Shown here piece by piece: positions 27,168 through 35,887 of a stretch of DNA of 64,000 nucleotides. Both the position numbers and the translations under genes were made by a program. Within the stretch, counting starts at the first letter, position 1; every line of letters begins with the position of its first letter. Source of the DNA: Parasphingorhabdus flavimaris (lineage in GTDB: Bacteria; Pseudomonadota; Alphaproteobacteria; Sphingomonadales; Sphingomonadaceae); NCBI RefSeq assembly GCF_013371215.1, contig NZ_JABWMH010000001.1:186001-250000 (forward strand). The letters run 5' to 3'. The notes beneath the pieces are model-generated. The model was not told the origin of the DNA and did not search any database. It saw only the letters and a program-made list of their open reading frames with translations.

Positions 27168-27695
27168 ATGGCCGGCGGCATCAACAAAGTCATCATCGTA
27201 GGCAATCTGGGCAAGGATCCGGAAGTGCGGACCTTCGCCAACGGCGGAAAAGTCTGCAATTTCAGCGTCGCGACATCGGAAAGCTGGAAAGACAAGCAGA
27301 CCGGCGAACGCAAGGAAAAGACCGAGTGGCACAATATCTCGATCTATAACGAAGGCCTCGCCGGCGTTGCCGAACGATATCTCCGCAAGGGCAGCAAGGT
27401 CTATCTCGAAGGCAAGCTGCAAACCCGCAAATGGCAGGACCAGTCCGGCAATGACCGCTATTCGACCGATGTCGTCCTGCAGGGCTTTGACGCGAAAATG
27501 GAAATGCTCGACAGCAAGCCGGGCGGCGGCGGTCAGGGCGGTGGCTCGAATGACGGCTGGGGCGGCGGTCAGGGCGGCGGCGCGCCTTCCGGCGGCGGTG
27601 GCAATGACAGCTGGGGCCAGACCGGCGGCGGCTCGGGCGGCGGTCAGGGCGGCGGCGCCTTTGACAGCGATCTGGACGACGACGTTCCGTTCTAG
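27168..27695 (+). CDS. ssb: Single-stranded DNA-binding protein
   Basis: 175-residue SSB. The N-terminal OB-fold (about 1-110; [37 protein letters not shown]) binds single-stranded DNA as a tetramer. A Gly-rich linker with GGGGQGGG-type repeats leads to the acidic tip DDDVPF, which recruits partner proteins. GGGGA precedes the ATG. uvrA, the common neighbour, is not here; feoB is upstream instead. Confidence 0.97.
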   Translation: MAGGINKVIIVGNLGKDPEVRTFANGGKVCNFSVATSESWKDKQTGERKEKTEWHNISIYNEGLAGVAERYLRKGSKVYLEGKLQTRKWQDQSGNDRYSTDVVLQGFDAKMEMLDSKPGGGGQGGGSNDGWGGGQGGGAPSGGGGNDSWGQTGGGSGGGQGGGAFDSDLDDDVPF

Positions 27696-27722
27696 GTTTC
27701 TCGCATTACTCAGGTTGCTGAC

Positions 27723-27762
27723 AAGCCGGCGATGTCCCGAATGCGGATGTTGCCGGCTTTTC
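27723..27762 (+). terminator. Probable intrinsic terminator of ssb
   Basis: AAGCCGGC (27723-27730) pairs with GCCGGCTT (27752-27759), and four T close the 3' side. The 21-nt loop contains further partial pairing (ATGT...CCG-aatg-CGG...ATGT flanks). It starts 28 nt after the stop codon. Confidence 0.7.
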
Positions 27763-27947
27763 GCTATCCGGTTATCCGTTCTTCCCGCGACCAGTCGCAA
27801 TGCCGAAGCCAATGTCACATTGCGGGCAGAGCTGTTCTGCCGGAGCCTCGCGGCGAAATGACCACAGGCAGATGGAAACGGTAGGGGCATTTCAATAGAA
27901 TGGGACCGATGCGCTGGACGTTACTCCGGACGCTGCATGCGGCCATC

Positions 27948-28433
27948 CTACTCGTCGTGCATCCCGACAAACAGCGCAATCAGGCCGATCATCCCGCAAT
28001 AGCGGAAGGCGGAGTCGAGCGCCGCTTCACGCAGGACCTCGGACCGCCACAGTTCAAACCATGTGTCCGCGATGACGATCCATCCGGCAAACAGCATCAA
28101 TATCGCGACCGCACAGCCGGCAAGGGCCAGGGTCTTCGCCTTCGCAAAGGCCGCAGCATCACCTGCGCGCGCGATCCACATCTGCCACGCCCCGGTCAGA
28201 CACAAAATCGCGCTGGATGATTTGAGAAACACAATGAACAGAGCGCCAGCAAGGATAAGGGCCGGATTGGACGTGGCGCGCCAATTGTCTGCGCCGCCTT
28301 CAAAGGTTGCCATCGACGTTGTGGCGCCCACGGCTCCCGTTGTGCCGCCCCAGTCGAGAATATTGTTAAAGACACCCAGCAACCCCCAGCTGGCGACGCT
28401 CACGATCAGCAGGATTTTCAGCATGCGTAACAT
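27948..28433 (-). CDS. DUF2165-family small integral membrane protein
   Basis: 161-residue protein with about four membrane segments: LLIVSVASWGLLGVFNNI at the N-terminus, ALILAGALFIVFLKSSSAILCL, ALAGCAVAILMLFAGWIVI and RYCGMIGLIALFVGM. The conserved N-terminal NNILDW and internal W-F-E-L-W region resemble DUF2165. Function unknown. A purine-rich GGGAGGGGGGA lies upstream of the ATG at 28433. Confidence 0.75.
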   Translation of the reverse strand: MLRMLKILLIVSVASWGLLGVFNNILDWGGTTGAVGATTSMATFEGGADNWRATSNPALILAGALFIVFLKSSSAILCLTGAWQMWIARAGDAAAFAKAKTLALAGCAVAILMLFAGWIVIADTWFELWRSEVLREAALDSAFRYCGMIGLIALFVGMHDE

Positions 28434-28636
28434 ATCACAGTCCCCCCTCCCGCACTCTATATCCTTTAACGATCATCAATTGAAGCAGCTTTGCTTGCCA
28501 GATCACTCTGGGTTCTGAGAATATCTGTCCATGGCGGCAGGACTGTCGGCGCATGCGATACGCTTTCTGTCTGCTACCTTGGCCGCGATATCGGAACAGG
28601 CTGGCGACGAATGGCGCCCGGCGCTAGGCTATCGCG

Positions 28637-28798
28637 ATGACCGCAATCTTTGACAATATCGCCGACGCTTTGGCGAGGCTGGAACAGGATATTGCTTCCG
28701 GTGACTGGCAGGCGCGCCATGGCCATCTGATGGAAATGGACAATCTCGACGTCGGCTATCGTCTGGTAACCGCTCAACCGATCTCGAAAAAGGAATAG
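28637..28798 (+). CDS. Possible small protein (53 aa) or gene remnant
   Basis: This is the only sizeable open frame in the 340-bp gap between the DUF2165 and DUF3237 genes. The product (MTAIFDNIADALARLEQD..., then GHLMEMDNLDVGYRLVTAQ) is helical and resembles the tail of some class I SAM-dependent methyltransferases. No methyltransferase core is found upstream in any frame, so it could be a remnant. An in-frame TAG stands four codons upstream. It overlaps the end of the DUF3237 gene by 25 bp in convergent orientation. No strong ribosome-binding site is seen. Confidence 0.3.
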   Translation: MTAIFDNIADALARLEQDIASGDWQARHGHLMEMDNLDVGYRLVTAQPISKKE

Positions 28799-29235
28799 AC
28801 CGGGCCGTCCGCCGTCTGCTCGCCGGTTCCAACCGCCACAACATCGTTGAGCCAGAGATATTGCTCTGCGCCGGCCTCAAACTTTGCGGTAACCGCCAGC
28901 GAATATTCTTCCGGCTTCAGGACTGCGCCCTTGGCAAAGCGCGCCATGACGTCCGGCTCGGCCAGAAACCGACCCTGATAGGTCAGATAGATCATCGCCC
29001 CGTCATCGGTCTGGAGCGGCAAACGGACATCGATTTCCATGACACCGTCGGGCCGGTTGATCACCCAGTCGGCACCGGGCAGCACTTTGCCGTTCAACCG
29101 TTCGCCAGAGAAGCTTCCGCCGGTAACCGGAGCAATGCGGCGCAATCCGGCGGGCGTCTGGCCGATCACCATCATGCCGGCAAAATCGACCGACAGGGTC
29201 AATGTCATGAGATGCTTGTGCTTGAGCTCGGTCAT
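28774..29235 (-). CDS. DUF3237 domain protein
   Basis: 153-residue protein of the DUF3237 family, a calycin-like beta-barrel without known activity. Family blocks are VTGGSFSGERLNGKVLPGADW near 37-57, then DGVMEIDVRLPLQTDDGAMIYLTYQGR, and YLWLNDVVAVGTG at the C-terminus. It is last in a minus-strand run xth-ribA-DUF3237, 42 bp after ribA, and may share its transcript. Confidence 0.85.
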   Translation of the reverse strand: MTELKHKHLMTLTLSVDFAGMMVIGQTPAGLRRIAPVTGGSFSGERLNGKVLPGADWVINRPDGVMEIDVRLPLQTDDGAMIYLTYQGRFLAEPDVMARFAKGAVLKPEEYSLAVTAKFEAGAEQYLWLNDVVAVGTGEQTADGPVYSFFEIG

Positions 29236-29277
29236 GGAAATGTCTCCGCTTCTGTTCTGGCCGGATCGTGCGGATCG

Positions 29278-30357
29278 CTAAAGCTTGTGCCCGGTCCGGT
29301 CGCGCTTGGTATCGAGGTAAAATTCATTGTGCGGATTGGCGGCGATCTTGACCGGCAGCCGTTCTTCCACGGTCACGCCACATGCTTCCAACCCTTCCAC
29401 TTTCTCCGGATTGTTGGTCAGCAATTTGATCTTCGGCACGTTGAGCAGATCCAGCATCCGTGCCGCGATGGAGAAATCCCGCGCATCGATGGCAAAGCCC
29501 AGCCGCTGGTTGGCATCGACCGTGTCAAAGCCCTGATCCTGCAACGCATAGGCACGCAGCTTGTTGATCAGGCCGATCCCGCGCCCCTCCTGCCGCAGGT
29601 AGAGAAGAACCCCCCAGGTCGCTTCACTCATTTGCTCGAGCGCGGCGTGGAGTTGCGGCCCGCAGTCGCATTTCAGGCTGCCGAGCACATCTCCGGTCAG
29701 GCATTCGCTGTGCAGGCGTACGATCGGCGTGCTGCTGTCGCGCTTGCCGACCACCAGCGCGATATGGTCGGTGGCATCGGCATCGCTGCGGAAGCCATAG
29801 ATATGTGCTTCGCTATTGGCCGCGACGGGCAGCCTGGCATGGGCGCTGATGATCAGCGCGTCGGCGTCAGCAAAAGCAGCAGCATCCTCGGCCCGGGTAA
29901 TATCTTCGGCGCTGTCGACAAGCACGAAAGCAGGCAGCAGGCCGCCGTGGCGGGCGAGGTCCATCGCTGCGGTGGCGGCCGGCGCGTTGGACAGCGCTTC
30001 GCTGCGGAAAGGACCCTTCATCGGGTAGCGCATGTCGAGCACCGGATCGACGATGGCGATAATCTCGGCCGCCGTTAGCGGCGCGGGCAGGCTGATCTGG
30101 ATCGGCAGGTTCGGGTCGGCGGCGGCAAACTGGTTGAGCAGTTTCAGCGTCGCCGCGCGGCTGGCGGAGATGATCAGCGATATCGTTCCGGAGGAGGGCA
30201 GGGCTGCCTCCAGATCAGCGGTCTCGACCGGCAGCAGGTTCAGGCGCTCGCCACCCGCTTCCACGCCGATCGGCCAGCCCCGGCGCAGCGCATCGATGGC
30301 GCGTGCCGCCCGGCGGGCTGCTGCCTTGTCGGCCCCGTCGAGAGGCACTGTGTTCAA
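29278..30357 (-). CDS. ribA: GTP cyclohydrolase II with N-terminal extra domain
   Basis: 359-residue enzyme. The C-terminal 200 residues are GTP cyclohydrolase II, the first step of riboflavin synthesis. Zinc ligands lie in ECLTGDVLGSLKCDCG, and the catalytic RQEGRGIGL, DANQRLGF and LLTNNPEKV blocks are intact. The first 150 residues are less familiar. AIDALRRGWPIGVEAGGE and the following pattern resemble a degenerate RibB (DHBP synthase) domain that lacks the acidic DDEDRENEGD block. The start is uncertain. TTG 30357 overlaps the xth stop (TTGA), with GGAA 8 nt upstream; GTG 30348 is the alternative. Coding upstream of this point belongs to xth. Confidence 0.88.
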   Translation of the reverse strand: MNTVPLDGADKAAARRAARAIDALRRGWPIGVEAGGERLNLLPVETADLEAALPSSGTISLIISASRAATLKLLNQFAAADPNLPIQISLPAPLTAAEIIAIVDPVLDMRYPMKGPFRSEALSNAPAATAAMDLARHGGLLPAFVLVDSAEDITRAEDAAAFADADALIISAHARLPVAANSEAHIYGFRSDADATDHIALVVGKRDSSTPIVRLHSECLTGDVLGSLKCDCGPQLHAALEQMSEATWGVLLYLRQEGRGIGLINKLRAYALQDQGFDTVDANQRLGFAIDARDFSIAARMLDLLNVPKIKLLTNNPEKVEGLEACGVTVEERLPVKIAANPHNEFYLDTKRDRTGHKL

Positions 30358-31148
30358 AATTCGAATTCCGTGATCAGCGGCGCGTGATCCGATGGCTTGC
30401 CCCAGCTGCGCGCGTCTTCGAGAACCGAATGGCTGACCGCCTTGTCGCCGAGTTCCGGACTGACCCAGACATGGTCGAGCCGGCGGCCCTTGTCGGATGC
30501 GCGCCAGTCCTTGGCGCGATAGCTCCACCAGGTGAACAGCCGCTCGGGATCCGGGATCAGCTTGCGACCGACGTCGACCCAGCCGTGCGCATCGCGCATC
30601 GCATAAAGATGGTCGATCTCGATCTGGGTGTGGCTGACAACCTTGAGCAGCGCCTTGTGGCTCCACACGTCGGAGGGCAGCGGCGCGACGTTGAAATCGC
30701 CCATCAGGATCGTCGGTTCCTTGAGATTGGCCGACCATTCGGTCATCCGCCCGAAGAAATCGAGCTTCTGGCCAAATTTGGGATTGATGATCCGGTCGGC
30801 GACTTCGCCGCCTGCTGGGATATAGACATTCTCGATGCGCACGCCGTTTTGCAGCACTGCGCCAACATGGCGCGCCTCGCCGTTATTCTGCCAGTCAAAG
30901 CGTTCGTCCTTGTGCAGCGGCACGCGGCTGATGATCGCCACGCCATGATGCATGGGCTGACCGTGGAGGATCATGTGATTATAGCCAAGGCGCCGGAACA
31001 TTCCCTCGGGGAATTGGTCATTGCGAACCTTGGTTTCCTGCAGGCACAATATGTCGGGTGCTTCTTCGGTCAGAAAGCGTTCGACGATGTCGAGACGGGC
31101 GCGGATGCTGTTAATGTTCCAGCTTACAATTTTAAGGGTATCGCTCAT
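30354..31148 (-). CDS. xth: Exodeoxyribonuclease III
   Basis: 264-residue AP endonuclease and 3'-exonuclease for base-excision repair. The exonuclease-endonuclease-phosphatase fold shows SWNINSIRAR, LCLQETKV with the metal-binding Glu, MGDFNVAP with catalytic Asp and Asn, and the C-terminal PSDHAPL with catalytic Asp-His. ATG 31148 (MSDTLKIVSWN) is used; a longer frame upstream lacks support. Its stop overlaps the ribA start. Confidence 0.96.
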   Translation of the reverse strand: MSDTLKIVSWNINSIRARLDIVERFLTEEAPDILCLQETKVRNDQFPEGMFRRLGYNHMILHGQPMHHGVAIISRVPLHKDERFDWQNNGEARHVGAVLQNGVRIENVYIPAGGEVADRIINPKFGQKLDFFGRMTEWSANLKEPTILMGDFNVAPLPSDVWSHKALLKVVSHTQIEIDHLYAMRDAHGWVDVGRKLIPDPERLFTWWSYRAKDWRASDKGRRLDHVWVSPELGDKAVSHSVLEDARSWGKPSDHAPLITEFEF

Positions 31149-31236
31149 GCCGAGCCTGATAGCCACGCTCGCAAAGAAACCCAAGCCCAAAGGCAATCGG
31201 GCTCGCTAGTAATTTCACTGGGCGGGAAAAGTAAAA

Positions 31237-31269
31237 CCCCCACCTCCGGGGGCATTAAGGAGGTGGGGG
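31237..31269 (-). terminator. Strong hairpin, probable terminator downstream of lolA
   Basis: Perfect 11-bp arms CCCCCACCTCC (31237-31247) and GGAGGTGGGGG (31259-31269) enclose an 11-nt loop. On the minus strand the second arm runs into GTTTTACTTTT, which suits termination of the ftsK-lolA transcript. On the minus strand the 5' arm plus loop reads ACCTCCTTA, identical to the 3' end of 16S rRNA. Confidence 0.7.
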
Positions 31270-31313
31270 CTAACTCGCGTTCGTCACGCAGTTGGATGGG
31301 TTGAGACATTTTT

Positions 31314-31341
31314 GGTCAGGTAACAGGGGGAAGACCTGACC
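31314..31341. other. Second hairpin in the xth-lolA gap
   Basis: GGTCAGGT (31314-31321) pairs perfectly with ACCTGACC (31334-31341) around a 12-nt purine-rich loop (AACAGGGGGAAG). It lacks a T-run on either side. It could be part of an untranslated leader or of a small RNA with the stronger hairpin 45 bp away. The rest of the 291-bp gap shows no gene. Confidence 0.5.
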
Positions 31342-31439
31342 GTCTCTTCTCATCCTGTATCCGGTTATAGGCCTGTCATTCTGTCGCGAATATGAACGAA
31401 ACAAATATCAGTTTCTGCTGATCGGCACCCCGCCTCGCT

Positions 31440-32069
31440 TCATCGCTTGCCGCGACTTTTTTTCCGCGGATCGGTCCAGTTGAAGTTGCTATTAGATACC
31501 GGTACGCCGAATTTCTGGTTCGAAAGGCGGATCGATGTCCGGTTGTTTTTCGAGTCTAGCGATACCCAGCCATCGAGCGCCAGACCGCCGGGCGCGCCCG
31601 CTTTTTTGCTGAATACCATAGTGATAACGCCATATTCCGGACGCTTGGGGTCGTTGACCTCGACGCTCAGCACGTTGGGATTGCGAGTCGGGACGATCTT
31701 GCCATATTTCGACAGGTCGCGTTCGGGGTTGAGCAGCGCCGCGAGCGGGCTGTTGCTGATCGGCCAGCGCTGGACCTGATTCACTTCATAATCGATCAGC
31801 GTCAGCGCTTTTCCGTCTCCGACGATCAGCAGATTGGCATCTTTCTGATATTGGAAGCGAATTTTCCCGGGCTGTTTCAGCGTCAACGTCCCGGTCAGCA
31901 ATTGCCCGCTGCGGTCGGTCTGGCTGAAATTTGCAGTCATCGTCGACATCGAACGGAGATGGTTCGATATTTTTGACAGACTGTCGGCGGGGCTTTGCTG
32001 CGCGGTGGCGGGCAGGCTTGCTGTCAGGGCCAGCGGCGCAGCGATCAAGGCGAAACCATATTTCAACAT
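31440..32069 (-). CDS. lolA: Outer membrane lipoprotein carrier LolA
   Basis: 209-residue periplasmic chaperone that carries lipoproteins from LolCDE to the outer membrane. A signal peptide (MLKYGFALIAAPLALTASLPATA) is followed by the LolA beta-sheet: MTANFSQTDRSGQLLTGTLTLKQPGKIRFQY and GDGKALTLIDYEVNQVQRW. FtsK upstream and LolA is a frequent alphaproteobacterial order. The 94-bp gap to ftsK suggests one transcript. The C-terminus is basic (DPRKKSRGKR). Confidence 0.92.
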   Translation of the reverse strand: MLKYGFALIAAPLALTASLPATAQQSPADSLSKISNHLRSMSTMTANFSQTDRSGQLLTGTLTLKQPGKIRFQYQKDANLLIVGDGKALTLIDYEVNQVQRWPISNSPLAALLNPERDLSKYGKIVPTRNPNVLSVEVNDPKRPEYGVITMVFSKKAGAPGGLALDGWVSLDSKNNRTSIRLSNQKFGVPVSNSNFNWTDPRKKSRGKR

Positions 32070-32163
32070 TACGAAAACTCCAGATAATCCAGATATCCGC
32101 CTAGCCAGTGGCGATTGAACAATGGCTTAATCATTTCGTCAGCAAACAGACCGGGCCCCGCCC

Positions 32164-34473
32164 CTAGAGCGGCTGGCCATGTTGATCGCGCAGCACTTCG
32201 CGGCGACCGATATGGTTGGGCGCGCTGATAAATTCATCTTCCTCCATCCGGTCGATGATCCGGGCGGCGGTATTATAGCCGATCCGCAATTGCCGCTGCA
32301 GCCAGCTGGTCGATACTTTCTGGCTCTCGAAGACGATCTGGCAGGCCTGCGTATATTGCCGGTCTTCCTTGTTGTCGCTGAGGTCGGCGCCATCGAGGGC
32401 AAAGCTGCCGTCTTCCGGCTCTTCGGTCACCGCCTGGATATAGGAAGGCGCGCCCTGCGAACGCCAGTGGTCGGCCACCCGCCGGACTTCGTCATCGGAG
32501 ACGAACGGTCCGTGGACCCGGGTCAGCTGCTTGCCGCCGGGCATATAGAGCATGTCGCCCTTGCCGAGCAATTGCTCCGCGCCCTGTTCGCCGAGAATGG
32601 TGCGGGAATCGATTTTCGAGGTGACGTGGAAGCTGATCCGGGTCGGCAGGTTGGCCTTGATCACGCCGGTGATGACATCAACCGATGGCCGCTGCGTCGC
32701 CATGATCAGGTGAATGCCCGCCGCCCGCGCCTTTTGCGCCAGACGCTGGATCAGGAATTCGACTTCCTTGCCGGCGGTCATCATCAGGTCGGCAAGCTCG
32801 TCGACGATGATCACGATCTGCGGCAGCACTTCGAAGTCGAGCTGTTCTTCCTCGTAAATCGGGCGCGATGTTTCGGGATCATAGCCGGTCTGGACGCGGC
32901 GGCCGAGCGGTTGCCCCTTGGCCTTGGCGGCCTTCACCTTCTCGTTGTAATTGGCAAGATTGCGAACCGATATCGACGACATCATCCGGTAGCGTTCTTC
33001 CATCTGCTCGACCGCCCATTTCAGCGCGCGGATCGCCTTGGCCGGTTCGGTGACGACCGGCGACAAGAGATGCGGGATATCGTCATAGGTGCTGAGTTCG
33101 AGCATCTTCGGATCGATCATGATCATCTTGCACTCGTCGGGCGTGAGCCGGTAGAGCAGCGACAGGATCATGCAGTTGAGTCCGACGGATTTACCCGAAC
33201 CGGTGGTACCGGCGACGAGCAGATGCGGCATCGGCGCGAGATCGGCGATGACCGGATCGCCGGAGATGTTCTTGCCCAAGATGATCGGCAGCTTGCCGGT
33301 CTGTTCGGCGAAGCTGTCGCTGCCGACCATCTCGTGCAGCACCACCATCTCGCGATTGGCGTTGGGCAATTCTATGCCCATGACCGTGCGACCGGGGATA
33401 GCGGCGACGCGCGCGGAGAGCGCAGACATGTTGCGGGCGATATCTTCGGCCAGCTGGATGACGCGGCTTGCCTTGATACCGGGGGCCGGTTCCAGTTCGT
33501 ACATGGTCACCACGGGGCCGGGGCGGACCGCGTTAATCGTGCCCTTGACGTGAAAATCGTCAAGCACCGATTCCAGCAGCCGGGCGTTACGCTCGAGACC
33601 GGCCTTGTCGATCACATTGTTATTCTGCTCGGGCGCCGGGGACAGCAGGTCGAGCGACGGCAGCACATAAGGACCGAAGAAATCGCCTTGCTTGGCCTTG
33701 TTGGCACCGGCCCTTTTCGGGGGCAGGGCACGGTCGCTGATTTCGGGCGGTGGCCGGTTGTCGGGCTTGACCTCCTTGCGCGGCGCCGGGTCTTTCTTGG
33801 CCTTGACCGCGGCCGAACGATCCGGTTCGATTACCAGCCCCTCGTCTTTCTGGACGAACGGATTTTTGACCGTAGGCATCTTCAGGGATGTTCCCGAGAA
33901 TAATGGCTTGTCGAGCCGCAGGCTCAAATATCCGAGGACCAGGCCACCGGACAGGGTAAGCGCGATCAACAGGCCGGAGACCAGACCGCTCCAGCTGGCA
34001 GAGAAGGCATTCAGGCCGGCGCTGGTCCCGTTGGCCAGCAGCATGCCCGCCAGTCCGCCCAGTCCCGCGGGCAATTCCATCGCGGGCTCGGGAAACCACA
34101 AGGCAAGGCTGAATCCGACCAGCAAAGCCGCGAGCAGGCACCACAGCAGTTGCTGCTTCCAGCCAGGCTGCGGAATGTCCCGCCACAGTCGATTGGCGAG
34201 TATCAGCATCAGCGGCAGGAACAGGATGACGGGCAAACCGATCAGCGACAGCAAGAGGTCGGCGATATAGGAGCCGGAAATGCCCATCCAGTTGTGGTCG
34301 ACGCTGGCCGCCGCCGTATTGAAGGCCGGATCGCTGGGCGAATAGCTGACCAGCGCGAGGAACAGGAATATGCTTGCCAGCCCGATCGCGACCGCGCCGA
34401 TCAGGGCCCCGCTACGCAACAGGCTGAGGCGCATGATCTCGCGCCAGTTCGCTTCATTGGCTTTATCCGCCAT
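32164..34473 (-). CDS. ftsK: DNA translocase FtsK
   Basis: 769-residue septal motor that moves chromosome ends through the closing division site. There are four N-terminal membrane segments (about 17-210), a short Pro/Lys-rich linker (about 215-290, much shorter than in E. coli) and the RecA-like motor with Walker A VAGTTGSGKS and Walker B VIIVDELADLMM. The C-terminal gamma winged helix (QACQIVFESQKVSTSWLQRQ, NTAARIIDRMEEDEFI) reads polar KOPS-type sequences. The second of two adjacent ATGs (34473) has GGGAG at proper distance. It is divergent from the UbiH-type gene. Confidence 0.96.
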   Translation of the reverse strand: MADKANEANWREIMRLSLLRSGALIGAVAIGLASIFLFLALVSYSPSDPAFNTAAASVDHNWMGISGSYIADLLLSLIGLPVILFLPLMLILANRLWRDIPQPGWKQQLLWCLLAALLVGFSLALWFPEPAMELPAGLGGLAGMLLANGTSAGLNAFSASWSGLVSGLLIALTLSGGLVLGYLSLRLDKPLFSGTSLKMPTVKNPFVQKDEGLVIEPDRSAAVKAKKDPAPRKEVKPDNRPPPEISDRALPPKRAGANKAKQGDFFGPYVLPSLDLLSPAPEQNNNVIDKAGLERNARLLESVLDDFHVKGTINAVRPGPVVTMYELEPAPGIKASRVIQLAEDIARNMSALSARVAAIPGRTVMGIELPNANREMVVLHEMVGSDSFAEQTGKLPIILGKNISGDPVIADLAPMPHLLVAGTTGSGKSVGLNCMILSLLYRLTPDECKMIMIDPKMLELSTYDDIPHLLSPVVTEPAKAIRALKWAVEQMEERYRMMSSISVRNLANYNEKVKAAKAKGQPLGRRVQTGYDPETSRPIYEEEQLDFEVLPQIVIIVDELADLMMTAGKEVEFLIQRLAQKARAAGIHLIMATQRPSVDVITGVIKANLPTRISFHVTSKIDSRTILGEQGAEQLLGKGDMLYMPGGKQLTRVHGPFVSDDEVRRVADHWRSQGAPSYIQAVTEEPEDGSFALDGADLSDNKEDRQYTQACQIVFESQKVSTSWLQRQLRIGYNTAARIIDRMEEDEFISAPNHIGRREVLRDQHGQPL

Positions 34474-34645
34474 CATATACTCCCGTGCGTCACCCCAGCC
34501 GAAGGCGCGCGTTAACGAAACGCTCCTTTGCGCGAATCGGGGACTCGCCGTCAAGTTTCTTGGCGTTATTTTACCGGATTTGCCTTTCTTTCCAGACCAT
34601 CGATGCCTACCTATATCGCATATCATGGCTCGGAAAGGCGTCTCG

Positions 34646-35878
34646 ATGGGATCTGATTCTCGAAATAGCGATATCATCATATTGGGGGCGGGCATGATCG
34701 GCCTGACCCAGGCGCTGACCCTGGCCGCTCACGGTCTCCGCGTCGCCATCATCGACCGCGCCGAGCCGGATGATTTGCTGAACCCGCAGAATGATGCGCG
34801 GGTTTCGGCGATCAACAGCGCCAGCTGGAACATGTTTGACGCGATCGGCCTGACCGACAAGCTGCGGCCCCATGGCTGCAATATCGACAAAATATTGGTC
34901 AACGACGGGCTGAAGCCCGGCACCCTGGATTTTGTCCCGGGCGAGGGCGAAGGTCCGATGGGCATCATGGTCGAGAATGCGGTCTTGCGCCGGCTCTTGT
35001 TCGAGGCCGCACAGGCCGATGACGGTATCGATCTGCATCTGTCGACGCAGGTGGCAAGCTGTGATCGTCAGGAACATCGCGTCGACATCGCGCTCGACAA
35101 TGGCGAGCAGCTGTCTGCACCATTGCTGATCGCCGCCGATGGCCGGGGTAGCCGGATGCGCGAGGAAGCCGGGATCATCATGGCCCACTGGCAATATGAT
35201 CACAGCGCGATTGTCTGCAAGATCGCTCACGAAAAGCCGCATGGCAACACCGCCTATGAACTATTCTTTCCGTCTGGTCCGTTCGCGATTCTGCCGATGC
35301 TTGATGACGCCGATGGCAAGCACCGTTCGGCGGTCGTCTGGACGGTGTCGCGAAAAGACGGTCCCGCCTTTGCCAAGATCAACAAGCGGGCATTCGTCGC
35401 GGAAATGATGAAGAAAACCGGCGGCTTTCTCGGCGAGCTTGAACTGCTCACCGACCGCCAGACCTATCCTCTGGGTTTCCACCACAGCTCCCATCTCACC
35501 GCCGACCGGCTGGTGCTGATCGGGGACGCGGGACACGGTATCCATCCGATCGCGGGACAGGGGCTTAACCTCGGGTTGCGCGACGTTGCCGCGCTGACCG
35601 AATGTCTGGTCGAGGGCGCGCGAACCGGGCTCGATCTGGGCGATTCCCAGATTCTCGCGCGCTATGACCGCTGGCGCAGTCTCGACAATATGATGGTGTC
35701 GGCGGCGACCGATCTGCTGACGCGGCTGTTCGGCCTGCCAGGGGAAACATCTTCAAAAATCCGGCGAATGGGCATCGGACTGGTCCAGCGCATCCCGCCG
35801 CTCAAGGCGCAGTTCATGGCCGAGGCAAAGGGCGAAACCGGCGACCTGCCCAGACTGCTCAAGGGCGAACTGGTCTAG
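34646..35878 (+). CDS. UbiH/UbiF/COQ6-family FAD monooxygenase
   Basis: 410-residue flavoprotein hydroxylase, likely acting on a ubiquinone precursor ring. An N-terminal Rossmann motif (ILGAGMIGLTQAL), the middle LLIAADGRGSRMREEAGI (the DG motif) and the second FAD motif GDAGHGIHPIAGQGLNLGLRD near 290 place it in the UbiH/COQ6 family. The ring position it hydroxylates cannot be read from sequence; alphaproteobacterial UbiL or UbiM-like enzymes are possible. AAGG stands 8 nt before ATG 34646; the ATG at 34625 is less well placed. Confidence 0.9.
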   Translation: MGSDSRNSDIIILGAGMIGLTQALTLAAHGLRVAIIDRAEPDDLLNPQNDARVSAINSASWNMFDAIGLTDKLRPHGCNIDKILVNDGLKPGTLDFVPGEGEGPMGIMVENAVLRRLLFEAAQADDGIDLHLSTQVASCDRQEHRVDIALDNGEQLSAPLLIAADGRGSRMREEAGIIMAHWQYDHSAIVCKIAHEKPHGNTAYELFFPSGPFAILPMLDDADGKHRSAVVWTVSRKDGPAFAKINKRAFVAEMMKKTGGFLGELELLTDRQTYPLGFHHSSHLTADRLVLIGDAGHGIHPIAGQGLNLGLRDVAALTECLVEGARTGLDLGDSQILARYDRWRSLDNMMVSAATDLLTRLFGLPGETSSKIRRMGIGLVQRIPPLKAQFMAEAKGETGDLPRLLKGELV

Positions 35879-35887
35879 AGCCAGGGC

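Noticed and set aside
31256-31269. TAAGGAGGTG on the plus strand as a strong ribosome site
   Set aside because: Part of the terminator hairpin; no start codon with an open frame follows.
32179-33903. 574-codon plus-strand frame
   Set aside because: Antisense to ftsK.
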